Positions 34,058 to 44,300 of a stretch of DNA of 64,000 nucleotides are shown one piece after another (position 1 is the first letter of the stretch; each line of letters begins with the position of its first letter). Below the pieces are notes generated by a model. It had not been told where the DNA came from, made no database searches, and saw nothing but the letters and a program-made list of their open reading frames with translations. The position numbers and the translations under genes were made by a program. Source of the stretch: JANQFV01 sp964468185 (lineage in GTDB: Bacteria; Planctomycetota; Phycisphaerae; UBA1845; Fen-1342); contig CAYXTR010000004.1 of NCBI GenBank assembly GCA_964468185.1, forward strand, positions 62,001 through 126,000, given 5' to 3'.

Positions 34058-34675
34058 ATGGCCAAGCAAGTCGCAACGAACATCACCTGGCACGAAGGAC
34101 ACGTCGACCGCGCGGATCGCAACAAGCTGCTGCGGCAGCGTGGGGCGACGATCTGGTTCACGGGGCTGAGTGCCTCGGGCAAGAGCACGATCGCGTTTAC
34201 GCTGGAGCACGCGCTCGTCGAGCGCGGACGGCTGGCATATGTGCTTGATGGCGACAATGTCCGCCACGGGCTGAACAAGAACCTCGGTTTTTCGCCGGAG
34301 GATCGGACGGAGAACATTCGGCGGATCGGCGAGGTGGCGAAGCTGTTTGCGGATGCGGGCGTGCTGACGTGCACGAGCTTTATCAGTCCGTATCGGGCGG
34401 ATCGGGACCAGGCGCGTGAGATTCATGCGGCGGCGGACTTGCCGTTTATTGAAGTGTTCGTGAAGGCGACGGTCGAGGCGTGCGAGGAGCGCGATCCGAA
34501 GGGGCTGTACAAGAAGGCGCGGGCGGGTGAGATACCGGAGTTCACCGGCATTTCGGCACCGTACGAAGAGCCGGCGAAGGCGGAGATCGTGCTGGACACG
34601 GCGGAACTGCGGCCGGAGCAGGCGGCGCAGGTTGTGTTGGACTATCTCGCTGAGCGGGGGCTGCTGCAGGTGTAG
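34058..34675 (+). CDS. cysC: Adenylyl-sulfate kinase
   Basis: A 205-residue APS kinase of typical length. It has the P-loop GLSASGKS at 36-43, followed by AYVLDGDNVRHGLNKNLGFS, EDRTENIRRIGEVAKLFADA and SFISPYRADRDQAREIH, and ERDPKGLYKKARAGEI with the lid motif. It phosphorylates adenylyl sulfate to PAPS, for sulfate reduction or sulfation. cysD, cysN and a PAPS reductase are not in the window. The ATG at 34058 has only a weak upstream ribosome-binding site. Confidence 0.95.
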   Translation: MAKQVATNITWHEGHVDRADRNKLLRQRGATIWFTGLSASGKSTIAFTLEHALVERGRLAYVLDGDNVRHGLNKNLGFSPEDRTENIRRIGEVAKLFADAGVLTCTSFISPYRADRDQAREIHAAADLPFIEVFVKATVEACEERDPKGLYKKARAGEIPEFTGISAPYEEPAKAEIVLDTAELRPEQAAQVVLDYLAERGLLQV

Positions 34676-34807
34676 CCGGCGGTGGTTAGAAAGACGGCGG
34701 TGTTCCATAGTCGACACTCCGGCGCCCCGGGCGCATGCTGATGGCGCGGTGGGATGTGACGGAGCCAACGTGCTCTCGTCCAGGCGCGTGAGGCAAGGGG
34801 ATCCGGA

Positions 34808-35905
34808 ATGTCGGACCAGTCGGAAGAGCGTGTTTCGTTCAAGCAGGGCGGGGGGTGGCTGGTGCCCCTGGGACTGGCGATCGTCTGTGTCGGCGTCGTA
34901 CTGCTGTTCCTGGGTTTCACGGGGCGATTGGAAGGTGAGCCCGGCGATAACTTCCACGATTGGGGTGGTCTGGCTTTTGGCGTGCCAGCCGTCTTGTTGG
35001 GGCTGTGCGTTGCCTTGGAGCGGAGGGGCCAGATCATCGACCGTGCGCAGGGAGTGGCGGTGCGCTGGTGGGGATTTCCGGTCGCGATAGTGGAGCGTCG
35101 TCATCGCCTGACCGCGTCTGCAGTGGTTTGCATCGGACACAAGATGCGCAACTGCGCCTTTCCAGTTTCACTCAAACTGCCCGGTCGAGAGATCCAACTG
35201 GGCGCGCCCGAGAAAGTCGGGCAGTCGTTCTCGATTGCGAAGCAAGTGGCGACGCTGCTGAACACTAGCGTTCAGGACGAAAGCAGCGGAACTGAGATTG
35301 AGCACTCAGTCGAGTCACTGGAGCAACCGCTTCGTGAACGCCTCGCGGCCAACGGCGTGAGTACGCGCCGGCCAAGCCCGCCTGCGGACCGGCGCGTAGA
35401 AATCACAGAGGACGCTGACGGTGCAACATTCACACTGCCGCCCCTTGGCTGGCACCTCCGCTGGGTTGTGCCGAAGCTCTTTGTGGGAGTAGTGCTTGTC
35501 GCTATGGGACTCGTACAGGTCTGCGTACAGGTGACGGAATCGAAGTTTGCGCCGCAAGACGTTGGGGAGTGGGCTCGGGTCGCGGTGCTGCTTGCGAGTC
35601 TGGTGCTGGCACCCCTCGTCGTTTTCGTGCGTCAGGCTTTGGTGCGTGCGCGACTTAAGGAGCGCGTAACAGTCACTCGCAATGAGCTACGAATCCACAC
35701 CAGCCGCTTCGTCGGCACGCAGGAGACCGTAATTCCTCTGAGGGAGGTAATGGGGTTACAGGTCTGCCTGCGTCCTGGCGGTCCGCCCAACACGATCCTG
35801 GCGTGGAGCAGGCGCAAACAGTGTACCTTCGGCATGATGCTCAATGACGATGAGCGGGCGTGGCTCGTGGAGGCGCTGCGCCACGTGATTGCGGGCGGGC
35901 GGTGA
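34808..35905 (+). CDS. Multi-pass membrane protein of unknown function
   Basis: A 365-residue protein with four likely membrane helices in two pairs: near residues 16-37 (LVPLGLAIVCVGVVLLFLGF), 52-68 (GGLAFGVPAVLLGLCVAL), about 222-243 and about 258-278. Between the pairs lies a soluble domain of about 140 residues. The protein begins with SDQSEERVSFKQGGG. No family was recognised. GGGGATCCGGA precedes the ATG. It follows cysC by 132 bases. Confidence 0.65.
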   Translation: MSDQSEERVSFKQGGGWLVPLGLAIVCVGVVLLFLGFTGRLEGEPGDNFHDWGGLAFGVPAVLLGLCVALERRGQIIDRAQGVAVRWWGFPVAIVERRHRLTASAVVCIGHKMRNCAFPVSLKLPGREIQLGAPEKVGQSFSIAKQVATLLNTSVQDESSGTEIEHSVESLEQPLRERLAANGVSTRRPSPPADRRVEITEDADGATFTLPPLGWHLRWVVPKLFVGVVLVAMGLVQVCVQVTESKFAPQDVGEWARVAVLLASLVLAPLVVFVRQALVRARLKERVTVTRNELRIHTSRFVGTQETVIPLREVMGLQVCLRPGGPPNTILAWSRRKQCTFGMMLNDDERAWLVEALRHVIAGGR

Positions 35906-35945
35906 TGCGATGTGTCGGCGGAGCTGTGTCAGCGCGGCATAAGCT

Positions 35946-35964
35946 GGCGGGCGGGACGCCCGCC
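35946..35964. repeat. GGCGGGC/GCCCGCC palindrome, REP-like
   Basis: GGCGGGC (35946-35952), GGGAC, GCCCGCC (35958-35964), followed by CCACCC. The unit GGCGGGACGCCCGCC resembles interspersed palindromes in several GC-rich genomes; repeat status is not testable in this window. Confidence 0.45.
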
Positions 35965-36169
35965 CCACCCAGTGAGAAGCAGCCCGTTTCTGCGAGAGTG
36001 TTCGCTAGAATTAGAAGCTGCCCCAAGCGTGCGGCACTGGTATTGCCCTGTGCCTTGCCTTTGGCGTGTAACCAGTCGGATGCACCGGTTGAACGCCGCA
36101 GGCGAAGCGTAGCGCAAAATTGGTGCCACAGGCAGAAGAGAGGTTACGGGTGAAGGGACGATCCAGGGG

Positions 36170-36194
36170 TGCGCCGGTTGAAGACCGGTGCCAC
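36170..36194. repeat. CCGGT/ACCGG palindromic element, second copy
   Basis: GCGCCGGT-TGAAG-ACCGGTGC forms an 8-bp stem with one G-U wobble. A degenerate relative, TGCACCGGTTGAAC, lies at 36081-36094, and both are near a GGTGCCACAG word (36122-36131 and 36187-36196). These look like decayed copies of an interspersed element. Confidence 0.4.
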
Positions 36195-36237
36195 AGCGGA
36201 GCGCGAAGAAGCTCCACTCAGTTGGAAGGACACGCTC

Positions 36238-36999
36238 ATGGCCGCGGAAACGCTCGACATTATCTTTGCCATGCCGCATCCGGATGATCTGGAGATCACG
36301 TGTGGCGGAACGATTGCCAAGCTGGTGCAACTGGGGCACAAGGTCGGCATGGTGCATATGACCGACGGCGAGCCGACGCCACGGGGGACGCGTGAGACGC
36401 GGATGAAAGAGCTGCACGCGGCGGCCGAAGTGCTGGGCGCGCAGCATGTCGAGGTGCTGACGCTGCCGAACCGGGAGCTGATGGACTGCCCGGCCGCCCG
36501 CTACGCCGTCGCCACCGTTTTTCGGCGGTTCAAGCCGCGGATCGTCGTGGGCATGGCGGGCCGGACGCCGGGGGCCTCGCCGGATCATTATCAGGCCCAG
36601 TTGATCGTTGAGGGCGCGCGGTTTTACGCGCAGCTTACGAAGTGGGACGAGCGGTTTGACAACACGCCGCCGCACCGGATCGACTGGCTGTGGTATCGGC
36701 CGGTAGCGATTGCGGCGGAGCAGCATGCCTACCCGTCGGCGTTCGTAATGGATGTCAGTGATGTCTATGATCGCAAGGTGGCGGCGATTTCATGTTATGC
36801 GTCGCAGTTTGATGAGCAGCGGCTGGAGCGCCTGCTGCATCGCGTGCGGGCGATCGACGCGAGTGAGGGGTCGCGGTGCGGCTTCGAGTATGGCGAGGCA
36901 TTCGCGTTGCCGCATGCGATGCCGATGAAGGACCCGGTGGCGCATCTCGCAGGGCTGAAGCCCTGGTCGCAGCCGAATTATCCGCCGCGGAGTGGATAG
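36238..36999 (+). CDS. PIG-L/LmbE-family deacetylase
   Basis: A 253-residue protein of the PIG-L (LmbE) zinc deacetylase family. It shows the metal-binding AMPHPDDLEITCGGTI, followed by GMVHMTDGEPTPRGTRETR, EVLTLPNRELMDC and, in the middle, GRTPGASPDHYQAQLIVEGA with the second histidine ligand. Members deacetylate N-acetylglucosamine-containing compounds, for example in bacillithiol, mycothiol or GPI pathways; the substrate here is unknown. GGAAGGA lies 9 bases before the ATG at 36238. Confidence 0.88.
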   Translation: MAAETLDIIFAMPHPDDLEITCGGTIAKLVQLGHKVGMVHMTDGEPTPRGTRETRMKELHAAAEVLGAQHVEVLTLPNRELMDCPAARYAVATVFRRFKPRIVVGMAGRTPGASPDHYQAQLIVEGARFYAQLTKWDERFDNTPPHRIDWLWYRPVAIAAEQHAYPSAFVMDVSDVYDRKVAAISCYASQFDEQRLERLLHRVRAIDASEGSRCGFEYGEAFALPHAMPMKDPVAHLAGLKPWSQPNYPPRSG

Positions 37000-37306
37000 C
37001 TTGGGAAGGGATTGGGGGGAGCAGAGATCAAGAGATCGAGAGATCGAGAGATCAAGACTGAGGACTTGGCGCTCGTTGGGCGGGTCGCGGGGGATTTAGG
37101 TTTGCGGACGTTGGGGACGTCGGCAATTCCGTCACTATCGGGCTGCCAGCACCATTCGAATTCGCTCTCCAGCGCATGTATTGCATGCTTTGAATGTGCA
37201 GGTCGGTCGTGACCGATGTACAGACGGCCCGTCCGGTGCGCCAGCGTACGGCGTGTGTGTCTTATCGGGCGGGAAAGAAGCGGTCCGGGAAACAGGCGAA
37301 CATTCC
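37000..37306. other. Intergenic region with 8-bp tandem repeat
   Basis: 307 bases with no convincing gene. It begins with the AGAGATCR tandem repeat and is otherwise unremarkable, apart from being the 5' leader of the protease gene. Confidence 0.5.
37023..37054. repeat. Four tandem copies of AGAGATCR
   Basis: Perfect head-to-tail 8-mers (AGAGATCA, AGAGATCG, AGAGATCG, AGAGATCA) at 37023-37054. A short simple repeat, possibly prone to slippage. Confidence 0.7.
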
Positions 37307-40030
37307 ATGCAATTCCACAGCAATTCCTCGGCACCGGCCGTCCGTCTGCGTCTGGCGATGATTGCGCTCACCTGCATTCTGCTGGGCACTCCGGTGAGTT
37401 GGGGGCAACTGGCGGCCAGTGACATCACCGCGTTGCAGGACGAGGCCCCCGCACAGGGTTGGACGTTTGACGTCACGGACAACGACGCCACCCCCCTACC
37501 GCTGGACGCACTGTGCGGCTTGACGCCGCCGAAGTCCGGCCCGCCGGACCCGCCCCTGCTTGGTGATCCGCCCCTGGGCGTGTTGCCGGACGCGTTCGAC
37601 TGGCGGACGGAGGCGGGGTGCCCGCCGGTGCGTGATCAAGCGACTTGCGGCGGCTGTTGGGCGTTCGCGACGTTGGGGGCGCTGGAGTGTTCCGTGTTGA
37701 TCAAGGATGGGGACACGGTTGATCTGGCGGAGCAGTGGCTGATCAACTGTAACGCGTACGGATATAGCTGTGATGGGGGCTGGTTTGCACCGCAGCATTT
37801 GCTGAACGTGAATGACGGTTGTGGCGAGGTGGGGGCGGTGCTCGAAGCGGACGAGCCATATGTGGCGGCGAATGGCGCCTGTGACTGTCCATATGACCGT
37901 GCGTACACGATTGACGCGTGGAGTTATGTGGCGGGTCAGAGCAGTATACCGACGGTGGAGCAGCTCAAGCAGGCGATCTACGACTACGGCCCCGTCGCGG
38001 TCGCGGTGCATGTGGATGCAACGTTTCAGGCGTATGGCGGCGGCGTGTTCAACAACGACGTGGACTCCACGGTCAACCACGGCGTGGTTCTGGTCGGCTG
38101 GGATGACAATGACGGGGCGGCGGGCGCGTGGATTTTGCGCAACTCATGGGGCAGCGGCTGGGGCGAGAGCGGGTACATGCGCATCGAGTATGGCTGCTCG
38201 CGCGTGGGCTATGGTGCGTGCTACGTGGATTATCCGGGGACGGATGATTCGATCATCCAGGTGACGCCGGCGTCGATCGATCTGGGTGAAGTCGCTGTTG
38301 GCGATTTCGATACGGCGAACCTCACGGTGAAGAACGTTGGCACGGACACGCTGGATGGTAGCGCTACGGGGCTCAGCGCACCGCTGTCAATCGATGGCGC
38401 GGCGACCTATTCGCTGGCACCCGGAGCGTCGACGACGATTACCGTGCGGTTCGAGCCGGAACTGCTGGGAGATTATGAACAGACGCTGGAGTTCAGCGGA
38501 GGGGGCGGTGCGGAAGTCACGGTGACGGCGGTCGCGTCCGGCAGTGGACTTCCTTCGGACAACTGTGCCGGGGCACCATCGATCGGCGCTGAGAGCGTAA
38601 CGGCGGATACGACCGTGGCGCAGACGTCGACGACGGCGTCGTGCGGTGGCGGTGGCGGGAAGGATGTGTGGTGGCTGTTCGAGCCGCCCTTCACCGGGCG
38701 GGCGACGATCGACACGGAGGGGAGTGACTTCGATACGGTGCTCAGCATCTACGCGGCGTGCGGCAGTGATGAGGAGCTGGACTGCCACGACGACGTAGAC
38801 GGCGATTCGTGGTCGGAGATTGTGATTGATGTGCAGGCGTATCAGAGCTATCCGATTCGCGTGGCAGGTGTGGCTGGGGCGAGCGGCAACGCGATGCTGA
38901 ACGTCAGCATTGAGCGGCCGGATCTGGTGATCGAGGGACGCGTCTACGATCAGTCCGGCGACCCTGTGGCGGATGTGGTGCTGGAGGGGTTACCGGATTC
39001 GCCGGTAACGGATGCGGACGGGCGTTATGCGGCGGTGGTGCCATATGCGTTCAGCGGAACGGCGACGCCGACGCTCGTTGGCTGGCAGTTTGACCCGCCG
39101 ATGCGGACGTACACGAGTCTGATCGCGGATCGTGAAACGGACAGCTATGCTGGGCGACAGATCATGCAGGTGATCTCCGGCACGGTGCGCGACGAGAATG
39201 GCCTGGTGATCAGTGGCGTCGTATTGAGCGGTCTGCCCGACGAGGTGACGACGAATCTGGCGGGCCATTACTATACGACCGTGCCGCGGGGTTTTAGCGG
39301 GACGGTTACGCCGCACCACGATTATTACACGTTTACGCCGACGCAGCGGAGCTACGACACTGTAGCGGGCGATTATCTGGCTGAGGATTTTGTCGGAACG
39401 TTGCGGCGGGGTTCGCTGGCAGTGACGGTCGGACCCGCCGAAGCCGTCGCGGCGGGAGCGGCGTGGCGTGTGAATTATGGCGCCTGGCGCGCGAGCGGTG
39501 AAGTCGTCAGCGAACTGAGTATGGGGGCTCATGTGGTTGATTATGCCGAGGTGCCGGGCTGGTCGGCACCGGGCCATGAGGTACTGACGGTCAATGCGGA
39601 TCAGGCGACTTCTGTTACGCGAACGTACGTGCGGGTCGGGTACGCATTGGACATAACCGTCGAGCCGGTGGATGGCGGATCGGTACTGGTGTCGCCGGAG
39701 CCAGGTTCCGGTGGCGGGTATGCGGCCGATACGCCGGTGACGTTGACGGCTGCGCCAGCGGAGGGGTTCGCGTTCGGCGGCTGGCTGGGGATCGGCGACG
39801 GCGTTGTCACCGAGCCAACGATCGAGGTGGTGATGAACGCGGACCGAGCCGTCACCGCTACGTTTGTCAGTGCCGATTTGGTGGCCGGTGAGGTGGACGC
39901 GCTCGTGAGTGGGGCAGCGCCGTGCGGAGGCGGGGCGAGTTGTGGTGGAGGCATGCTGCTGGCGTTGCCGGTAACGATGCTGGGCGTCGCGGGGATGAAG
40001 TGGCGCGTCCGTCGTCAGTCGCGGCTGTAG
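37307..40030 (+). CDS. Exported papain-like (C1) protease with surface-anchor C-terminus
   Basis: A 907-residue protein with a signal peptide. The peptidase domain (about 93-300) has the intact catalytic residues Gln111, Cys117 (in TCGGCWAFATLG), His258 (in VNHGVVLVGWDD) and Asn279 (in RNSWGSGWGESGY). After it come a beta-sandwich of the choice-of-anchor/ASPM type (IDLGEVAVGDFDTANLTVKN), a pre-peptidase-like domain, two carboxypeptidase-regulatory-like repeats (VIEGRVYDQSGDPVADVVLE; VISGTVRDENGLVISGVVLS) and an InlB-type repeat. The end reads CGGGASCGGGMLLALPVTML, then a basic KWRVRRQ tail: Cys/Gly motif, membrane helix and positive tail, like a C-terminal sorting signal. Probably a surface protease. 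Confidence 0.85.
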   Translation: MQFHSNSSAPAVRLRLAMIALTCILLGTPVSWGQLAASDITALQDEAPAQGWTFDVTDNDATPLPLDALCGLTPPKSGPPDPPLLGDPPLGVLPDAFDWRTEAGCPPVRDQATCGGCWAFATLGALECSVLIKDGDTVDLAEQWLINCNAYGYSCDGGWFAPQHLLNVNDGCGEVGAVLEADEPYVAANGACDCPYDRAYTIDAWSYVAGQSSIPTVEQLKQAIYDYGPVAVAVHVDATFQAYGGGVFNNDVDSTVNHGVVLVGWDDNDGAAGAWILRNSWGSGWGESGYMRIEYGCSRVGYGACYVDYPGTDDSIIQVTPASIDLGEVAVGDFDTANLTVKNVGTDTLDGSATGLSAPLSIDGAATYSLAPGASTTITVRFEPELLGDYEQTLEFSGGGGAEVTVTAVASGSGLPSDNCAGAPSIGAESVTADTTVAQTSTTASCGGGGGKDVWWLFEPPFTGRATIDTEGSDFDTVLSIYAACGSDEELDCHDDVDGDSWSEIVIDVQAYQSYPIRVAGVAGASGNAMLNVSIERPDLVIEGRVYDQSGDPVADVVLEGLPDSPVTDADGRYAAVVPYAFSGTATPTLVGWQFDPPMRTYTSLIADRETDSYAGRQIMQVISGTVRDENGLVISGVVLSGLPDEVTTNLAGHYYTTVPRGFSGTVTPHHDYYTFTPTQRSYDTVAGDYLAEDFVGTLRRGSLAVTVGPAEAVAAGAAWRVNYGAWRASGEVVSELSMGAHVVDYAEVPGWSAPGHEVLTVNADQATSVTRTYVRVGYALDITVEPVDGGSVLVSPEPGSGGGYAADTPVTLTAAPAEGFAFGGWLGIGDGVVTEPTIEVVMNADRAVTATFVSADLVAGEVDALVSGAAPCGGGASCGGGMLLALPVTMLGVAGMKWRVRRQSRL

Positions 40031-40590
40031 TGCGGGCGGGGGGCGGCGGCGCCATGCCGGGGGGTGAGCCGTGCGATGTCGGCAGCGTGGGCGCGCTGGA
40101 ATCCATCGACGGCGCGCCGGTCTGAGCGAGTGCGGACGGTACCGCGGATGTGGGTCCGATCCGCGCAAATGACGTCAAGCTCGACTTGCTTGCCATCGCC
40201 GCAGTTCCGGTAACGGATGGTACCGGCGACGAGGTCGCTGCGGCCGGCGAGCGGCCCCGTGTGCTGGATCAGGAAGCCATGAGCGGCCTCCGGGCCGGAC
40301 GAATCCACGCGGTGCCGACCTGGTCGGGCCGGCGCGGCGACGTAGATGACGTAAGCTTCCGGGCCATCCACTGCCCCGGGAAGGGGAAATCGAAGCAGGC
40401 TGATGTGGCGCCCGTTTTCGGCGGCGCACACGCTGCGCTCGGAGTGCAGGGTCAGGTGGCGTTGGGCAGGGGCGGCGAAGGGCTGGTAGAGGGTCACAGC
40501 CGGGCGGCTGCCGCAACCGAGTACCCCCGCCAGTAGCGCTGCGGATGATAGGATGCACAACATGCTGTGGATGCGGCGACGTCCGATCAT
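40015..40590 (-). CDS. Small lipoprotein of unknown function
   Basis: A 191-residue protein with a signal and lipobox (LSSAALLAGVLGC), so probably membrane-anchored. The mature part has AYVIYVAAPARPGRHRVD and a C-terminal region of mixed strands (GTIRYRNCGDGKQVELDVIC). No family was recognised. The ATG at 40590 or a second ATG nine codons on are both possible. Its 3' end overlaps the protease stop by 16 bases on the opposite strand. Confidence 0.55.
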   Translation of the reverse strand: MIGRRRIHSMLCILSSAALLAGVLGCGSRPAVTLYQPFAAPAQRHLTLHSERSVCAAENGRHISLLRFPLPGAVDGPEAYVIYVAAPARPGRHRVDSSGPEAAHGFLIQHTGPLAGRSDLVAGTIRYRNCGDGKQVELDVICADRTHIRGTVRTRSDRRAVDGFQRAHAADIARLTPRHGAAAPRPHYSRD

Positions 40591-40724
40591 GCGGGGCAGG
40601 ATAGCTGGTGTCAGCAGTCTCGACCAGTGGATCGGACGCGGGAAGTTGCCCGATCCGGGTTGAAGAAAATGCGAAGGTCTTGGCGGCTGAGCCGGCATTG
40701 GCAGGTACGCGGGGGGTTGGTAGT

Positions 40725-41216
40725 ATGGGCGGGATGTTCACATGGCGGGTGGACAAGTCGTTGCGCATCGGAGCCGGACTTGGGCTGCTGCTGTTGCTGG
40801 TTGCCCAGGAGAAGGTATGCCCGTGGCTGTTCACGCCGCTCGAGCGTGGCAACCCGGCCCAGGCTGATGCGCCCGACGCGCCCAAGCCGACGCAACAGTC
40901 TGAGCAGAAGGAAGAATCGAAAGAGCAGGCGCTGCCGCATGTGTTGCCGGATGCGCCCGCACCGCGTTGGCCGGCGGCGTGGAGTCAGCTTTCGCTGCGC
41001 GAGACGATCTGTACACGCGACGGTGTGCACGCTTGTGGCGGGCTGCGGCCTGCTGCGGTGCCAGCGGGCGATAAGGAAGCACACACGGTATGCAACTGGC
41101 GGCGGCTGGCGGTACGGCCATTTGAGTGGGTGCTGCCATACACGGGGGTAGAAGTTCATTTCGTTGACCCGGCGGTAGAGACCGAATTGTGCCGCCACGG
41201 GCCTCCCTGCGTTTGA
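40725..41216 (+). CDS. Hypothetical single-pass membrane protein with Cys residues
   Basis: A 163-residue protein. One hydrophobic helix (LRIGAGLGLLLLLVAQ) near the N-terminus is followed by a Gln/Glu-rich linker and a C-terminal region with four or more cysteines (ETICTRDGVHACGG, HTVCNWRR, ETELCRHG). The Cys pattern might form disulfides outside the cell. The ATG at 40725 follows a G-rich stretch; another ATG is nine bases on. It lies between a divergent lipoprotein and secDF. Coding status is likely but not certain. Confidence 0.5.
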   Translation: MGGMFTWRVDKSLRIGAGLGLLLLLVAQEKVCPWLFTPLERGNPAQADAPDAPKPTQQSEQKEESKEQALPHVLPDAPAPRWPAAWSQLSLRETICTRDGVHACGGLRPAAVPAGDKEAHTVCNWRRLAVRPFEWVLPYTGVEVHFVDPAVETELCRHGPPCV

Positions 41217-41356
41217 TCAACGCCAACTGCGGTGCGTTCCCGGCGGCGCGCGCGTCGCGGTAACGCAGACTATCGGATCTGTTTTCGTCATCATTGCTTA
41301 CTACCAGGCTTTTGCGGCGCGTGGGCTCGGCCGGCGTGCCGGTGAGGATGTGGACC

Positions 41357-44300
41357 ATGGAGAAGAACGTAGGGCAGCGACTGCTCATTATTGGGCTCGT
41401 CGTGCTGGTAGCAGGGGTGTTTCTGAGTCAGGGTTTGCGGCCCGGGCAGGACATCGCCGGCGGCACGTCGATGATCTTCGAGATCGACCTGGCCAGCTTC
41501 AACAAGAGTGAATGGCCGGGCATTGCGGAGCGCGTGAAGCAGCAATTGCAGCAGCGCGTGGATCCGCAAGGTGTGTATGACCTGACGTGGCGCGTACACG
41601 GTGCGAACCGCATAGAGGTACAGATGCCGTTGCCGCCGAAGGACGCGAAGGAGCGTCGGGCGGCGTATCAGGAGGCGCTCGACGAGCTCTACTCGTATGA
41701 GTTGACGCGCGGCGACATAGAGCGCGCGCTGCAACTGGCGGGCGACGCGCGGGTGCAGGCGCTCCAGGAGTTGGCGGGACGCAATGCGGATGCGGCGCTG
41801 GCTGCGCTCGATGACTTCAAGGAAGCGCAAGCGCTCAGTGGCGAGGACCGACGGCAGGCCCTGCGAGAGCTGGCTGACCGGATCGGCCAGGCAGCGGTTA
41901 CTGCCCTGGAGGTCAAGGACCTCGACACGCGGCGGGCCGCGATCGAGAAGGTTGTCGGTGATCGGCTGGACCTGCTGGTGGACGCGGCAGAGCGATATGA
42001 CGCGGTTCAGGAGGCGCGTACGGCGCTGGAACGTGGCCCGGAGGTGGCGGACACGCAGGCGACCACAGCGCCGGCCGATCAGCCGAAGACGCGCGAGGAC
42101 TTGCAGGAAGAGCTGCGCGACGCCGAAGAACTGTATGAGGATGCAGTCGCGGCGGTAATGAACACGAATGTGAACCGGCGGCGCTTCGAGGAGATCCTCG
42201 AGCTCGAGAAGAACTCGGAGATGCGGCAGCGCAGTCTGGGCGAGATCAAGGCCGCCCAGGCTGATCTGCGGACGCACATTGAGGATGTCGTAGCGAAGTT
42301 CGAAGCCTGGCGCAGCGGCAAGCGGGCACTGGATGGTCCCAGCGATCTCAAGCGTCTGATGCGCGGTGCCGGTCGGCTGGAATTCCGCATTCTGCCAGCG
42401 CGTGATCCGGGCAATCCCACCAAATTCGACGACGAGCGTGCCCAGCTTCAGGACGGCCGGACGAAGCACCTGGAGAACTCGCCTTATGGCTGGTTCGAAA
42501 TCGACAATCCACTTCAGTTCTTCAACCTCGACACGCCGGCGGAGCTCGAGGAGTTCGACTACGAGAACTACCATTACGTGATCGACAAGGTCGGTGATAC
42601 GTACTATGTGCTGGCCCATACCGATCCGGACAAGACGCTGCTGGATGACACGGCGCGGGAGTGGACTCTGGAAGATGCGCGGGTGCAGCGGAATCCGAAC
42701 GGTCAGCTCGAGGTGCACTTCCAGCTTGATGTGGTCGGCGGCGACATGTTCGCTGACCTGACGCGCGCGAACATCGACAACCCGCTGTGCATTCTCGTCG
42801 ATGATGTGGCATACTCGGCGGCGAATATTCAGAGCACAATTCGCCGCAGCGGACGCATCACGGGCGATTTCAGCCCTGCCAAGGTCAATTACCTCGTCCG
42901 CACGATGGAAGGTGGTACGCTGGCGGCGCGGCTGAAGGACACGCCGCTTTCGGAGCGCACCGTCGGGTCCAGCCTGGGTGAGACCAACCGCGATCGGGCC
43001 GTGCGGGCCGGTCTCTACGGCGGAGTGGCGGTCATTCTGATCATGCTGATCTACTACGGCGCCTGTGGGGCCATCGCGAACGTGGCCTTGGCGCTGAATG
43101 TAATGCTGATCCTCGCGGCGATGGCGATGTTGAATGCGCGCATCACGCTCGTCGGTATTGCAGGCATCATTCTCTCGGTCGGTATGGCGGTGGATGCGAA
43201 TGTGCTCATCTATGAACGCATACGCGAAGAGAAAGACCGCGGATCCTCGTTGCGGATGATGATCAAGAACGGTTACGACAAGGCCCTCTCGACCATTTTC
43301 GACGCGAATATCACGACGCTGCTGACGTGCGTGATCATCTACTACGTCGGTAGTGAAGAGGTGAAGGGCTTCGGTCTGACGCTCGGCTGGGGTATCGTCC
43401 TCAACCTGTTCACGTCAATCTTTGTCACACGTACGTTCTTCCTGCTGCTCGCCAAGTACAACGTGATCAAAGACCTCAAGATGATGCGGCTCGTCGGCGT
43501 GCCGAATATTGACTGGTACGCCAAGCGCAAGATCTTCCTGCCCATCTCGCTCATCATTCTGGTCATTGGTCTCGGGCTGCTGTTCGAGCGTGGGGGCGAT
43601 GCATTCGACGTCGAATTCCGCGGTGGCGTCGCGGCCGAGTTCGAGGTGACCGATCCGAACATCACGGACGCAGCCGTCAGCGAGGCGCTCGAGGAGATCA
43701 GTGGAGAGATCAACGCGGTCGCCCAGCGGATCGATGAGGCCACGGTGACGCCCGTGGCGGATGAACTCGCCACGTACCGCGTTGCCTTGCCCGATGCACC
43801 GGCCAGCCTGCTCGCGGCAATGGTGACTGAGCCACTGGAAGATCGCGACATGCTGCAGCGCGGTAATGCAATTACGGCACCCGCCGATACGAATCACATC
43901 ATCGTCCGGACGAAAGGCGAGGTGACAACCGAATCGCTGACCGAGGCCATTCATGGGCTGAAGGAGACGCTGACCGACGCCGCCGGTAACCTGGCACAGT
44001 CAAATGTGAACGCCGTGCTGGAAGTGGGCGGCGTGGCGCAACAGGGTCTGGTCTGGAACCTGACGACGACGGTCACGAACCAGCGCCTCGTACAGCACGC
44101 GTTGGTCCAGGCGCTCGAAGACAAGATCGCAATCCAACCGAGTGTGGCGTACAACTTCCAGGGCGATGGTGACCTCCCCTACCCCGTTACCAATCGCAAT
44201 CTCAACGTCGTCGTGCCAGGGCTGCGGGCGGGCCTGAATCGCGAGGTCACGGACTACCTTGACGGTGCGGCGATGCGATTCACGGCCCTCGATCCGCCAC

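Larger units (their letters stand above)
35906..36237. other. Intergenic region with REP-like palindromes
   Basis: 332 bases with no convincing gene. It holds two short palindromic elements, listed separately, and a degenerate first copy of one of them at 36081-36094. Confidence 0.5.

Noticed and set aside
41291..42718. 475-residue minus-strand frame
   Set aside because: Shadow of secDF; Arg/Leu-rich low complexity.
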